From Rhododendron vialii (Eukaryota > Streptophyta > Magnoliopsida > Ericales > Ericaceae): a stretch of 64,000 nt of DNA. This document shows positions 9,186-20,574 of this stretch, in pieces. Positions within the stretch are counted from its first letter, which is position 1, and the number at the start of each line of letters is the position of its first letter. The notes under the pieces were generated by a model. The model ran no database searches. It was not told the origin of the DNA and saw nothing but the letters and a program-made list of their open reading frames with translations. The stretch is taken from assembly GCF_030253575.1 (NCBI RefSeq), contig NC_080558.1:20056611-20120610 (forward strand). The letters are read 5' to 3'. The translations under genes and the position numbers were made by a program.

Positions 9186-11454
9186 ATGGCGGATAATAGT
9201 GATAACCCTCATAGACCCAGTAAGTTTAGGAAACTCTGTGAAACCCCAACTGCCCTGGCGGCATTTAGGTCTGAGTATAGCATCCCTGATAATGTGGGGC
9301 TCGAACTCGCCCCCTTGGGAGCAGATAGGGATGGTGGTTCATGGGATAGAATGTGTGTCCCAATCGTGGCCATTGTCGAAGGTGGAGTCCGATTTCCCCT
9401 TCACCCATTACTCCGCTAAATCTTAAGCTGGTACCGTCTTTCCCCCATGCAAATATCAACAAACGTTTTTAGGCTGATAATGGGAGTAATAGCTTTGAAT
9501 AGGATTTTGGGGACCCAGCTAGGAATTTGGGACATTCAGTGGTGGTACAGTATTGTACTAAACCCTGAATATAACACTTATTACTTCAAAGTTACGAAAG
9601 CAGACAAGCGTCTCGTACTCAACTTGCCAGATTCTGCTCGGGATCATGAGATTGATTTCATTTACGTTACTGGAGCCTTTGAGCCACTAGGAGAGGATGG
9701 TCAGGTGGTGGGCCTCCACTGCCCCCACATATGGGGATACCCACGTATGCTCCTCATTTTGTTTGATCTTTGCAATTTTTCGTTTACTACTTTCTCGTAG
9801 CATTTCTATGTGTCTAATTTTGCTGTTTCTATTTCGATCTTGCAGCTGAAAATTCTAACAGGCGTCCCAGACGTGTACCAAGCAACGTCCGAACAGAGGA
9901 CATCAATAAGATCTTAAAGTACACAGGTGAACCGGGCACCTCTACAGCTGGTCGGGGTCTTAACGTGGAAGTGCTGCTGGGGTACGACCCTTCATATAGA
10001 GGGGTGATAGACAAAAAGCTTGCTCACCCTAGCACCAGCACTGCTTCAACCTCCATTGCGCCCCAACCACGCAACTCAAGACTTCAAACTGGTGTTACTC
10101 TTGCCGGACAGCCAGGCGAAGTTGCAATTCCTGAAGGCGTACCTCAGACACGCGTGGTGCTAAGAAGACCTGCTGGTCGAAGGCAAGTGATCCCAGAAGA
10201 ACAATCCATTCCCCTCTGCAATACTAGCCAGTCATCTTCCTCCGGATACTCTCGATCACCTCCAATCCCAGGTACGATGACGCGCCAACCCATTAACCTT
10301 AGCTCTCTACTCACTGTCTCCACATGGGGACGTAGTGCTACTAGTAGGGTAGCATCAACTGCCCCCCCCCCCCCCCCCCCCACGATCACGTCGCAATAGG
10401 GGGGATCAGCAAGATCGTCATTTTCTCCTCGGAAAGAGGATAGTTCCCTTGATGCTGTTAACGCTCATCGGGACAAACGGCCTAGGTCTGAGGACCCAGC
10501 TGGTTCTGTTTCACAAGCTGATACAGAAACCCATCTCCCTGTGTCACCAACTGCTCAAGTACTTCCCCAGACATGGACTCCTCCATTCACTAGGGGAGAC
10601 CGTCCTGTTCATGTTGGGGACAGTGCTAGTTCATCAGAAACAGCACTTGCCCTAACTCAAGGGTTGCTGCTCCCTGTTGACATGCAGAAAGAATCTGGAT
10701 CTGCACCTGACCGGCTAGTGTCCACTGGACTCGTCAGTGGAGTTAAGGTGAGTTTAGTGTTATTCTCACAAATTCTAGGCTTTGAACCCCTTTCCTGTGG
10801 AATTTGTAGATCTAAACTTTTATTATTTCTCAGTTCATTCAAAAGATGGTCACTCTGGGCCAAAAATATCAAGAGGCTGATACTGAAAGAATCAAGCTGA
10901 TGAACGACAACACTCGGTTGCTTCGGACAATCTCTAGGTTGGAAAGGGAAAGAGACAAAGCCAAGTCTGATTTTGATGAATCTAAAGGCAAACTCGAAAG
11001 TGCCGAAGATAGCCTCAACCAGGCTTTGTCAGAAATTGACAGTACCAAGAAAGTCGCTTATGAAGAAGGGTACCAGAAGGGTTTTGACGCTACAACTGCT
11101 GGCTATGTCAAACAGATGCCTGCTATTCAAGATCAAATCTGGATCGCCAGCTGGGAGGCTTGTTTGACCAAACTAGGGGTTGCCGAAGATTCACCCCTCT
11201 AGGTTGATAATGATCTGCCAAGCACTCGTGCTCAAAGCACTCAGGATCCAGCGGAGCATCTTGAAGACGACACTGATCTACAGATCGAAGAATTTGCAAA
11301 TGCCGAGGAAGACACGGCTGTTGATGTGCACCCTGTTCAATCTCCTGCTCGGGATTCAACCCTTGAGCCCATTAACTTGGAGGAGAATGCAGTCGAAGAT
11401 GGTGCTAATACTGAGATCAACACTAACACTCCAGAGGTCCAGAATGTGGACTGA
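9186..11454 (+). pseudogene. Antisense accessory gene of element A
   Basis: A three-exon gene read opposite to gag-pol. Exon 1 starts at the ATG at 9186 and runs to 9744; exon 2 is 9846-10,747; exon 3 is 10,834-11,454. Introns are 9745-9845 (GTATGC...TTGCAG) and 10,748-10,833 (GTGAGT...TCTCAG), and all exons stay in one frame across the joins. Exon 1 has a GGVRFPLH motif as seen in proteins annotated as putative gypsy-type transposon (Transposase_28-like) domains. Exon 2 is Ser/Pro/Thr-rich and holds 20 C in a row (10,362-10,381). Exon 3 predicts a coiled coil followed by EGYQKGFDA and an acidic tail. Three in-frame stops break it: TAA 9417-9419, TAG 10,397-10,399, TAG 11,200-11,202. Function unknown. 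Confidence 0.8.
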
Positions 11455-11729
11455 GTTGGTAAGAATATGAACTGTTTGAGTTTGGTTGCTGGTCCTGCGT
11501 GACCATAAACATATTTTGGCCCTGTGAGGCACCAGTACTATCAATACTTTGTTAACACAGGTATTCGGCCCTTCGTGGCATAACCTTTATGTTTTGTTCG
11601 GCTATCCTCGTGTTTGCATCTGTTCGGATGCAAGTAGTTTAATCTTAAGTATTTCGTACTTTGATCTTGTTTTGCTTTCAATACGTAGCAAATCTTGTGA
11701 ATCATCATCGCCCGTACTTTTTCAGGTAC

Positions 11730-12125
11730 TTTAAATGCTCTAAGTATCTCGTACTTGAGAATGACAGTTAAGTTTCACATACTCAAAAAATTTCTAAGTA
11801 TCACGTACTTAAAAATACTTGTGTTTGATAACGTTTAAGTTTCACGTACTTAAAAATCCATACAAGTGTTTCATACTTGTTAAGTATCACGTACTTATAA
11901 AATGGTCTAAGTTTCTCGTATTTAAATAGTTGTGGCCATCATATACTTGTTTATGTTTTAAGACAAGCCAATTGTTTCCCAAGTGTCTCGTATTTTAAAT
12001 TCCATACAAGTGTTGTCATACTTGTATTCGTTAAGTTTCACATACTTAAAGAATCATACTTGCGTTTAAGTTTTATGTATTTAAACAAGGCATACAAGTG
12101 TTTAAGTTTCACGTACTTAAATATA
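11730..12125. repeat. Iterated palindromic ACGT-core motif
   Basis: About a dozen spaced copies of a short imperfect palindrome, AAGT[AT]TC[AT]CGTACTT and variants, are separated by 15-40 bases and interspersed with ATACAAGTGTTT. The array lies between the 3' end of the antisense gene (11,454) and the 3' end of pol (12,362), where two convergent transcripts would meet. Confidence 0.7.
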
Positions 12126-12361
12126 TACCCTGCTCCCCAATACGAATGAGGGAAACTAATCTCGTAGTTCGTATTTTTCAAACAAATACCAAGAACACAA
12201 CAATTATACTAAAAAGTGACTTTATTCTTAATCTGTAAAACTCAAGAGGGCGTTATTCGTACCCCTTGCAACTAGAATAATCAAAATTAGAATAAGGGAA
12301 TTATATTCGTAATTCCCACACAAGTACGTAGTGCAAATCTAAAACAGAACTTAATGCTTCT

Positions 12362-15300
12362 TTAAACAAAGAATTTTCGTAGATTATGGACGTTCCAAGG
12401 CCTCGGAAGTGGACTACCATCCAAATCTGCCAATTTGTAGGCCCCTATACCTACAATCTCGGCTACTCGATAAGGGCCTTCCCAATTGGCCCCCAACTTG
12501 CCTTCATTGGCCACCTTGGTGTTGCCGAGCACTTTTCGTAGTACGAGGTCCCCAACACCAAACTCTCGAGGGTGAACAAGCTTGTTATAGCTTTTCATTA
12601 GCTACTCCTGGTAGGAAGCCAGATGGACCAATGCCCTTTCTCTCCTCTCCTCGGCGAGATCAAGCTCGATTTCAAGGGCCCTATCATTGCCTCCACTTTC
12701 AACCAAAACGGTCCTATTGGTCGGAAGACCAACTTCAAGAGGTATAACAGCCTCTGTTCCATAGGCCAATGAATAGGGGGTTTCTCCCGTAGACCGCCTA
12801 GGCGTTGTTCGATGAGCCCACAACACTAATGGCAATTCGTCAGGCCACTTCCCTTTAGCTTTGTCCAGCCTTTTCTTGATCCCGTCAAGGATTGTTTTAT
12901 TGGAAGCCTCTGCCTGCCCATTACTCTGAGGGTAGGCTGGGGTGGAATATAATTTCGTATTCCATACTGGACACAAAAAGCCTTAAATTTCTTCTGAAAT
13001 TGGGATCCATTGTCTGTTACCAATGAGTAAGGGACCCCAAAGCGAGTGATAATGCTCTTCCACACGAACCTTTCTATCATGGGTTCAGTGATTTTGGCCA
13101 GTGGTTCTGCCTCAATCCACTTAGTGAAATAGTCTGTTGCTACCAGCAGGAATTTTCGATTCCCAGTCGCTTTGTGTAGTGGACCCACGATGTCCATTCC
13201 CCATTGAGCAAACGGCCAGGGACTTGTCAAGGGCACCAGATCCTCGGCGGGTGTTCGAATCATTGGTGAGAATTTTTGACACTTCTCACAAATCTTCACA
13301 TACACCTTTGCATCTTCCTGCATGTGTGGCCACCAGTAACCTTGGGTAATTGCTCGGTGAGCAATAGACCTGCCTCCAGCATGGCTCCCACATGTTCCCT
13401 CGTGGATTTCATGAAGAAATTTCTGCACAATCTCAGGATGCACGCATAGCAAATACGGGCCTGTAAAGGATTTTCTGTATAACTTGCCCTCTAGGGACAA
13501 CCAAAACCTAGCAGATTTAATCCTTATCTTATGAGCCTCCTTTTTGTCAGAAGGGAGTATCTCATTTCGTAAAAACTCCATGATTGGGTCCATCCAACTT
13601 GAGCCTTGGTTCACGTCCAAGACCAAGTTCACACTTCTTCCAATGCTCGGCTCACTTAGATATTCGACTGCTACCTTCCTTTTGAACTCAGCTGGTATAG
13701 TTGCAGCCAACCAAGCTAATGAATCTGTATGTGCATTCTGTCCAGAACTTATCTGTTCAATATATACCCTTTCAAAGGTATCAAGCAAGTCCTTGGCTGC
13801 CTGTACGTAGGCCACCATCTTTTCATTTCGAGTTTCGTATTCGCCGGACAGCTGATTGACAACAAGTTGTGAATCACAATACACCCTAACCCGTTTTGCT
13901 TTTAAGGTCTTTGCACTTCTTAATCTAGCCAAGAGTGCCTCATACTCAGCCACATTACTTGATGCGCTAAACCCTAGCCGAACAGATAATTCAATCAAAA
14001 CTCCTTCAGGGGGAAAAATGACAACCCCAATCCCTGAACCACTATTACATGCTGATCCATCAACGAATAACTTCCATTCTACAGGATCCTGTTCTGCTGA
14101 AGACTGAATCTTCTTGGGAGATGTTTTAGTCACCTGTTCCTTTCTCGTAGGAGGTAGGGGAGCTACCGTGGGAGAAAACTCTGCCACAAAATCAGCCAAT
14201 ACTTGGCCTTTGTTTGCCGTGCGTGGCTGATAATCGATATCATACTGGCTTAATTCGACGGACCATGTCGAGATCCTTCCCGAGAAGTCTGCTTTTCGTA
14301 GCAGTGATTTCAATGGAAACTCTGTGTAAATCACAACTTTGTGACTTTGGAAGTAGTGTGACAGTTTCCTTGTGGCTGTCCTAAGTGCCAGGACAAGCTT
14401 TTCTAACGGCAGATATCTCTTTTCTGCATCTAGCAATGTCTTACTAACATAATAAATAGGGATTTGTTCCATCCCTACGTCCCTCAACAGGACTGCACTT
14501 ACTGCATGCTCGGAAACAGCTAAGTACAGAATTAAAGACTCACCTTGTTGCGGTGTTGACAAAAGTGGGGGCTCGGCCAGATACTTCTTCAGGTCCTGGA
14601 AGGCTTGTTCACACTCTGCTCCCCATTCAAATCCCTCCCTCTTTTTCAACAATTGAAAAAAGGGTCTGCACTTGTCACTTGACCTGCTGATGAATCTTTT
14701 AAGTGCTGCAGCCATTCCAGTCAGTCTCTGGACTTCCTTTGTGGTTTTAGGACTTTGTAGCCTCTGTAGGGCTGTAATTTGATCAGGGTTAGCCTCAATC
14801 CCTCTCATGGTCACCAAATGGCCCAGGAATTTTCCTGAACCAACTCTAAACGCACATTTCGAGGCGTTGAGTTTCAGTTTGTACTTCCTCAAGATTTCGA
14901 AAGCTTCTTTTAAATCAGCTATATGCCCTCCTTTATCTTGACTCTTTACCACCATATCATCTATGTAAACTTCCATAGTCTTTCCAAGCAACTTCTTGAA
15001 CATGATGGTTGCAAGTCTTTGGTATGTTGCCCCAGCATTTTTTAGCCCAAACGGCATAACACTATAGCAGTACAATCCTCGTGGTGTGATAAACGAAGTC
15101 TTCTCTTGATTAGGGCCGAACATAGCAATTTGATGATACCCTCGATATGCATCGAGAAAACTCATTCGCTCATAACCAGCGGTTGCATCAACCAACTGGT
15201 CAATTCTTGGAAGAGGAAAACTATCCTTTGGGCACGCTTTGTTTCGGTCTGTGAAGTCTACGCAGACACGCCATTTCCCATTCTTTTTTTTCACCACAAC

Positions 15301-16062
15301 GGTGTTGGATAACTATTCTGGGTAGTAGACCTCGCGTATCGCTTTAGCCTTCAGTAAACGATCGACCTCTTCTATTACTGCATCCACATGCTGCACGGCT
15401 GCCCTCCTCTTTTTCTGAATGATCGGCTTATGTTGAGGATCAATGTTTAAATGGTGACAGATCACATCTGCATCCACTCCGGGCATCTCCTCTGGTATCC
15501 ATGCAAATACATCAACATATTCCTTCAGAAATCTTATTGATTCAGCCTTTTCGTCTGCTGGTAATGATTCTCCAATTAAGAAATATCTTTCAGGATCAGT
15601 CTCGTTGATCTGAATCTTCTCCAAACCTTCAACCACTTTTTCAGCCGGAGTTCTCCCAACATCCTCGATGGTTGGTTGATCTGGTACCTCTAATGCATGA
15701 ACATGGTGGACCTTTGGGGCTCTTTTAATAATAGAAATCAAACACTGTTGGGCCACTTTTTGATTGCCTCTAAGTACCTCAATCCCATTCGATCCTGGGA
15801 ATTTTACCATCTGGTGATAAGTTGAGGAGACTGCCTTCATCTTGTGCAACCATGTCCTTCCTATAATCGCGTTATAGGAAGAGGGAACATCGACTACTAA
15901 GAAATCTGTCCTCAACACCACTGACCCAGCCCGAACAGGTAGTGTTACCTTTTCAAGGGGCCAGACTGCTCCTGCACCGAATCCGATCAGGGGTGTTGTA
16001 GATTGCTCTAAATCTGTTTGGGCCAACCCCAGCTTCTTGAACGCATCGTAGTACATCACCTC
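12362..16062 (-). pseudogene. Element A pol: protease C-part, RT, RNase H, second RNase H, integrase
   Basis: Reading leftward, the frame enters at 16,062 with the part of the aspartic protease beyond its active site, then reverse transcriptase with the YIDD motif (about 110 residues after 15,297), RNase H, an archaeal-type RNase H (starting LFVDGSACNSGSG), then integrase with an HHCC zinc finger and the D,D-35-E core (MDIVGP, TDNGSQF). The reading is broken by an in-frame TAG at 15,313-15,315 (at a Trp position just before VVVKKKNGKWR), a frameshift near 12,960 inside the integrase core, and a TAG at 12,602-12,604. It ends at 12,362. Not functional as it stands. The double RNase H identifies the Tat lineage. 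Confidence 0.92.
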
Positions 16063-17968
16063 TGTCACACCCCAAAATGGAAAGTGACCGGCCATGAACC
16101 ACAAGACTGAAACTCGTAGAACATGCAGCCTAAAAATAAATTTGATTAAAAACCAAGGCATTAAACTAATAAACGATAAATCATTTTTTTTAATTAAGAA
16201 CAACTCCAACAAAATTAAGTTCAACAAAAAGTATGGGGCACAACCATCCCATGAACCAACCAATATCCAGTAATCCAACAATAATAAAAAGAAGTCGTTA
16301 TCTGACAATTGTTTCTAATGCGGAAGCGATTTATTAAAATAAAACTAAGATGAGACACCCTAAGGAGGACAAACAAAAGAATCCTCGAGATGCTGCCAGA
16401 GTCTTTGCCTAACTCCCCAACTTGCCTGAAAGAGGAGTTGGAATAAATCCGTCAGCTGACGAGCTCAGTGAACAGCAAGTATGTATAATAAATAAAATTG
16501 AAAGCGGGGATTAAAATATTTACCATTAAATCATAATTTGGCATACGAGGTGTCCAGCAGAATAATAATTTAATCAATAAAGCCTTTAACCAATGAACAT
16601 TCTTAGTGGTGATCACAATAATAACTCCATCAGCAAAGGGGAACCACAATCAAACAGTACTATGGCCAAAATAAATCTCATCAAAATTGGATCCAATATC
16701 GAACTTAGAGTCACCAGGGTTGGCAGCCCGTGGTACTTTTCCCTAAGACGATCCGGCGAAAGAAAGCCGTTGAGCATTAGGGTTACCGGCCTAACACGGT
16801 CTTTTCCCCAATGGCCAGGGTCACCAACACGAGAAGGAATAATTTCCCTGGACTTCCGAAATAAATGTTCCCATTAATATCCACCAAGTTCTCACCAAAA
16901 AAAATATTAACAATTGATCTCATAAAATTTATCGCATGCCAATTTATAGAACAACTTATAAACCGTTTTGAGTATCCGAATAACATTCATATAAATTTCT
17001 GAAAGAAATACTTTTAAGGGACACAGGAATCTTTCGAAAATACGTAACATACTTAACTACTCACCTGGATCCAAAGCCAATGCAAACGAACAACACGAAA
17101 CGAGTCTAACCTGAGCAAAAAATCATGTAGCACTATTATCACTAACTGTATCAATATAATATACTCGGTAGCAACATGGAACTCACTAAGAAAATAATAA
17201 TAATAATAATAATAAAATATTCTTCTAACCTATGACTAAGCCAACTTAACTTCAATTACAAAAACCCATCTTTGTTATTCTGAGTCTCAACTTCCATGTC
17301 CACAACCCACGGCAGTCTACCATGTGCCAAACTCTCCTGTTCCTTAATCCCAAAATTACTCCAATTACACCACAACAAACCCTTGTTCAACTCTTAGATT
17401 TTATTAGCAGTATATAGCCACCACAACCCCACATACGTACTGATCATTGATCACCTTCACGCTTCACCACGCACACACACACACACCGCACAAACGACCA
17501 ATAAACCCAAATCAATCTTTTACTCCACACCCACGTTCGGTAAAAAGAATGGAAGAAGGAACAAGAATAAGAGATCAAGATCACTTACCCAATTAATCAC
17601 CAAATCGCCAAACTTTTGACTGCAGTCTCTCTCTCTTTCTTTCTCACCCAAAGTTCTTTTAACTTCTTATCTCAGACGTTTTCTCCAAATAAAAACCCTA
17701 TACCGTGAAAACATCTCCTAACTTTCTAAAATTACCCACTACTCCCTATATTATAGTTAATTCGACTAAGATAGAACGTAACACAATTAATAAAATTACC
17801 ATTCGGTACCACTTATTTTATCCAAAATTAATCTCATACCCCAAATATAATAATCGCGACATCAATATTCATAGCGCGCACAAATTAATTAGTTGGGACC
17901 CAATCATAACACTAATTAATAACGGCAATATAACTAATTAAATAAATGAAAAATGCTAGGCCGTAACA
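16063..17968 (-). repeat. 3' LTR of element B
   Basis: 1906 bp. It is slightly longer than its partner because of longer (AAT)n (near 17,193-17,213) and (CA)n (near 17,469-17,487) tracts and a few small indels. Followed at 17,969 by the polypurine tract, which marks it as the 3' copy. Confidence 0.95.
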
Positions 17969-17982
17969 TCCTTCCCCCCTTA
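17969..17982 (-). other. Polypurine tract of element B
   Basis: TCCTTCCCCCCTTA on the plus strand is TAAGGGGGGAAGGA on the coding strand, directly against the 3' LTR. This is where plus-strand DNA synthesis would be primed. Confidence 0.85.
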
Positions 17983-20574
17983 AAATAAATTTCGTCCTCG
18001 AAATTGTATACTAACCTCATTCATACAAATGTGGATACTTCTCGCGCATCTCCTCATTATGCTCCCAAGTGGCTTCCTTAACCGCATGGTTGCGCCACAA
18101 AACTTTGACCAGTCCTTCGTATCAAGAATCTCAACAGGTTGCTCATCATAGGTTAAATCATCCCGAACATGAAGTGGCTCATAATCAATAACATGGGACG
18201 GACTATGCACATACCTTCTCAACATCGACACATGAAAAACGTTATGAACCTTAGCCAAATTAGGCGGCAACGCCAAACGATAAGCCACCTCACCAATCCT
18301 TTCCAAAACCTCAAATGGCCCAATATAGCGAGGACTCAACTTCCCCTTTTTGCCAAACCGAATAACTCCCTTCCATGGGGACACCTTAAGAAACACCATA
18401 TCTCCTACCCCAAACTCCAAATCCCTTCTACGATTATTCCAATAACTTTTCTGTCTACTTTGAGCTGTAACAAGTCTTTCCCGAATAGCGGCAATCTTTT
18501 GAGTTGCCTCCTCCACCAAGTCAGGTCCTAAAATTCGCCTTTCACCAACCTCATACCAACAGATAAGGGATCTACACTTCCGTCCATACAAAGCCTCATA
18601 AGGAGCAACTCCCAAACTTGAATGGTAACTGTTATTGTACGCAAATTCCATCAATGGTAATTGATCATCCCAATTTCCTTTCCACTCTAAGCTACATGCT
18701 CTCAATATATCTTCCAAAGTCTGAATAGTTCTCTCACTCTGACCATCAGTTTGTGGGTGGTAGGCAGAGCTAAAAAGTAAACGAGTACCCATCGCCGCCT
18801 GCAATGCACCCCAAAACTTAGACACAAAACGGGGGTCACGGTCTGACACAATCGATACAGGTGCGCCATGGAGTCTAACAATCTCCTTCACATATAACTG
18901 CGCCAAACGATCCAACTTATACGTCATGTTGATAGCAATAAAATGGGCGGACTTAGTAAGTCGGTCGACTATAACCCACACTGCATCGTGCCCACTACTC
19001 GTACGAGGCAACCCAGATACAAAATCCATAGAGATATGATCCCACTTCCACTCAGGTAACGGTAAAGGCTGAAGTTTTCCTGCTGGTTTCTGATGCTCTA
19101 CCTTAACCTGTTGACAAATAAGACACTGTGCCACATACCTCGCAATGACCTTTTTCATTCCATTCCACCAAAAATGCTCTCGTAGATCCTTATACATCTT
19201 AGTGCTACCTAGATGAATACTATATCCAGAACTGTGGGCCTCAGCCATAATCTCTGTCCTCAAACCTGGTACACAAACACGATCCCCAAACCTAAGTATT
19301 CCATCCTCACCCAAAATAAACCCTCTATTCTTGCCCTTCGACATGCCCTCCAAAATCTTGTTACACCAAGGGTTATCTTGTTGAGCTACTCGAATTCTAT
19401 CCAACAAATTTGGTTTCACTGTCAACTGACTGCATATAGCACCATCTCCATGTCTTACAACCTCTACTTGCAATCTTCTAATGTCCTCTATCAAATGTGG
19501 TTGAACTGTCAAAAATGCCAAACTACCCCCTGATGATTTTCTACTCAATGCATCTGCCACTACATTCGCTTTTCCCGGATGGTACAATATACTAACGTCG
19601 TAATCCTTCAACAACTCAAGCCATCGCCTTTGCCTCAAATTAAGTTCTTTTTGAGTGAAAATATACTTCAAACTCTTATGATCAGTGTAAATCTCACAAG
19701 CTACCCCATATAAATAATGTCTCCATATCTTAAGTGCAAACACAACTGCTGCCAACTCCAAATCATGTGTCGGATAATTTCTCTCATGCACCTTTAATTG
19801 ACGAGAGGCATAAGCTATCACTCTATCATTTTGCATAAGTACACAACCCAAGCCTTGGAGAGATGCATCACTATAAATGACAAAGTTACCACCATCTGTT
19901 GGCAATGCCAGAATAGGTGCCGTAGTCAATCTCTTCTTAAGTTCCTGAAAACTATGATCACAACTGTCTGTCCACTCATACTTCACCCCTTTTCGAGTAA
20001 GATTGGTAAGTGGCAGGGCAATGCGAGAAAACCCTTCCACAAATCGCTTGTAATATCCAGCAAGACCCAAAAAACTACGCACCTCAGTCACCGATGTCGG
20101 ACGTGGCCAATCAACAATAGCTTCCACCTTCTTACTATCGACAGACACTCCCTCCTTTCCGATTACATGCCCAAGGAAAGACACACTGTCCAACCAAAAC
20201 TCACATTTCTTAAACTTTGCATACAACTTCTTCTCTCTAAGAATCTGAAAGACTATTCTCAAATGCTCCTCATGTTCCTCCCTACTCTTGGAATAGATCA
20301 AAATATCATCTATAAATACCACCACAAAATGATCAGGCTGAGGTTTGAAAACTCTATTCATCATATCCATAAATGCCGCTGGCGCATTAGTTAGACCGAA
20401 TGGCATCACTAAGAACCCATAATGCCCATAACGAGTTCTAAAAGCCGTTTTCATAATGTCCACATCTCTCACCTTTAATTGATGGTATCCAGACCTCAAA
20501 TCAATCTTAGAAAACATATGAGCCCCTTGCAACTGATCAAACAAATCATCTATACGCGGTAATGGATATCTATT
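17980..20574 (-). pseudogene. Element B pol: RT, RNase H, integrase, broken chromodomain
   Basis: Continues in the same frame as the gag-protease part after an in-frame TAG at 20,575-20,577. Reverse transcriptase has the FIDDILIYS catalytic motif; RNase H has the YSDAS and YTDHKSL blocks and ends with VVADALSRK; integrase follows with an HHCC zinc finger, [15 protein letters not shown] and the [11 protein letters not shown] block. The C-terminus reaches [10 protein letters not shown] and EQPVEILDT, where a chromodomain should follow; instead about ten codons are missing near 18,115-18,125 and the frame shifts. The shifted downstream sequence still shows the VLWRNH and EATWE signatures in another frame. 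Chromodomains direct integration to particular chromatin, so this copy's targeting module is damaged. Confidence 0.92.

Noticed and set aside
11730-12125. Regularly spaced palindromes that could suggest a CRISPR array
   Set aside because: Repeats are variable, spacers irregular, the setting is a plant retrotransposon; no cas genes.
19798-20394. 198-codon plus-strand frame
   Set aside because: Lies antisense to reverse transcriptase of element B; no motif and no splice or start context, unlike the true antisense genes of the Tat elements.
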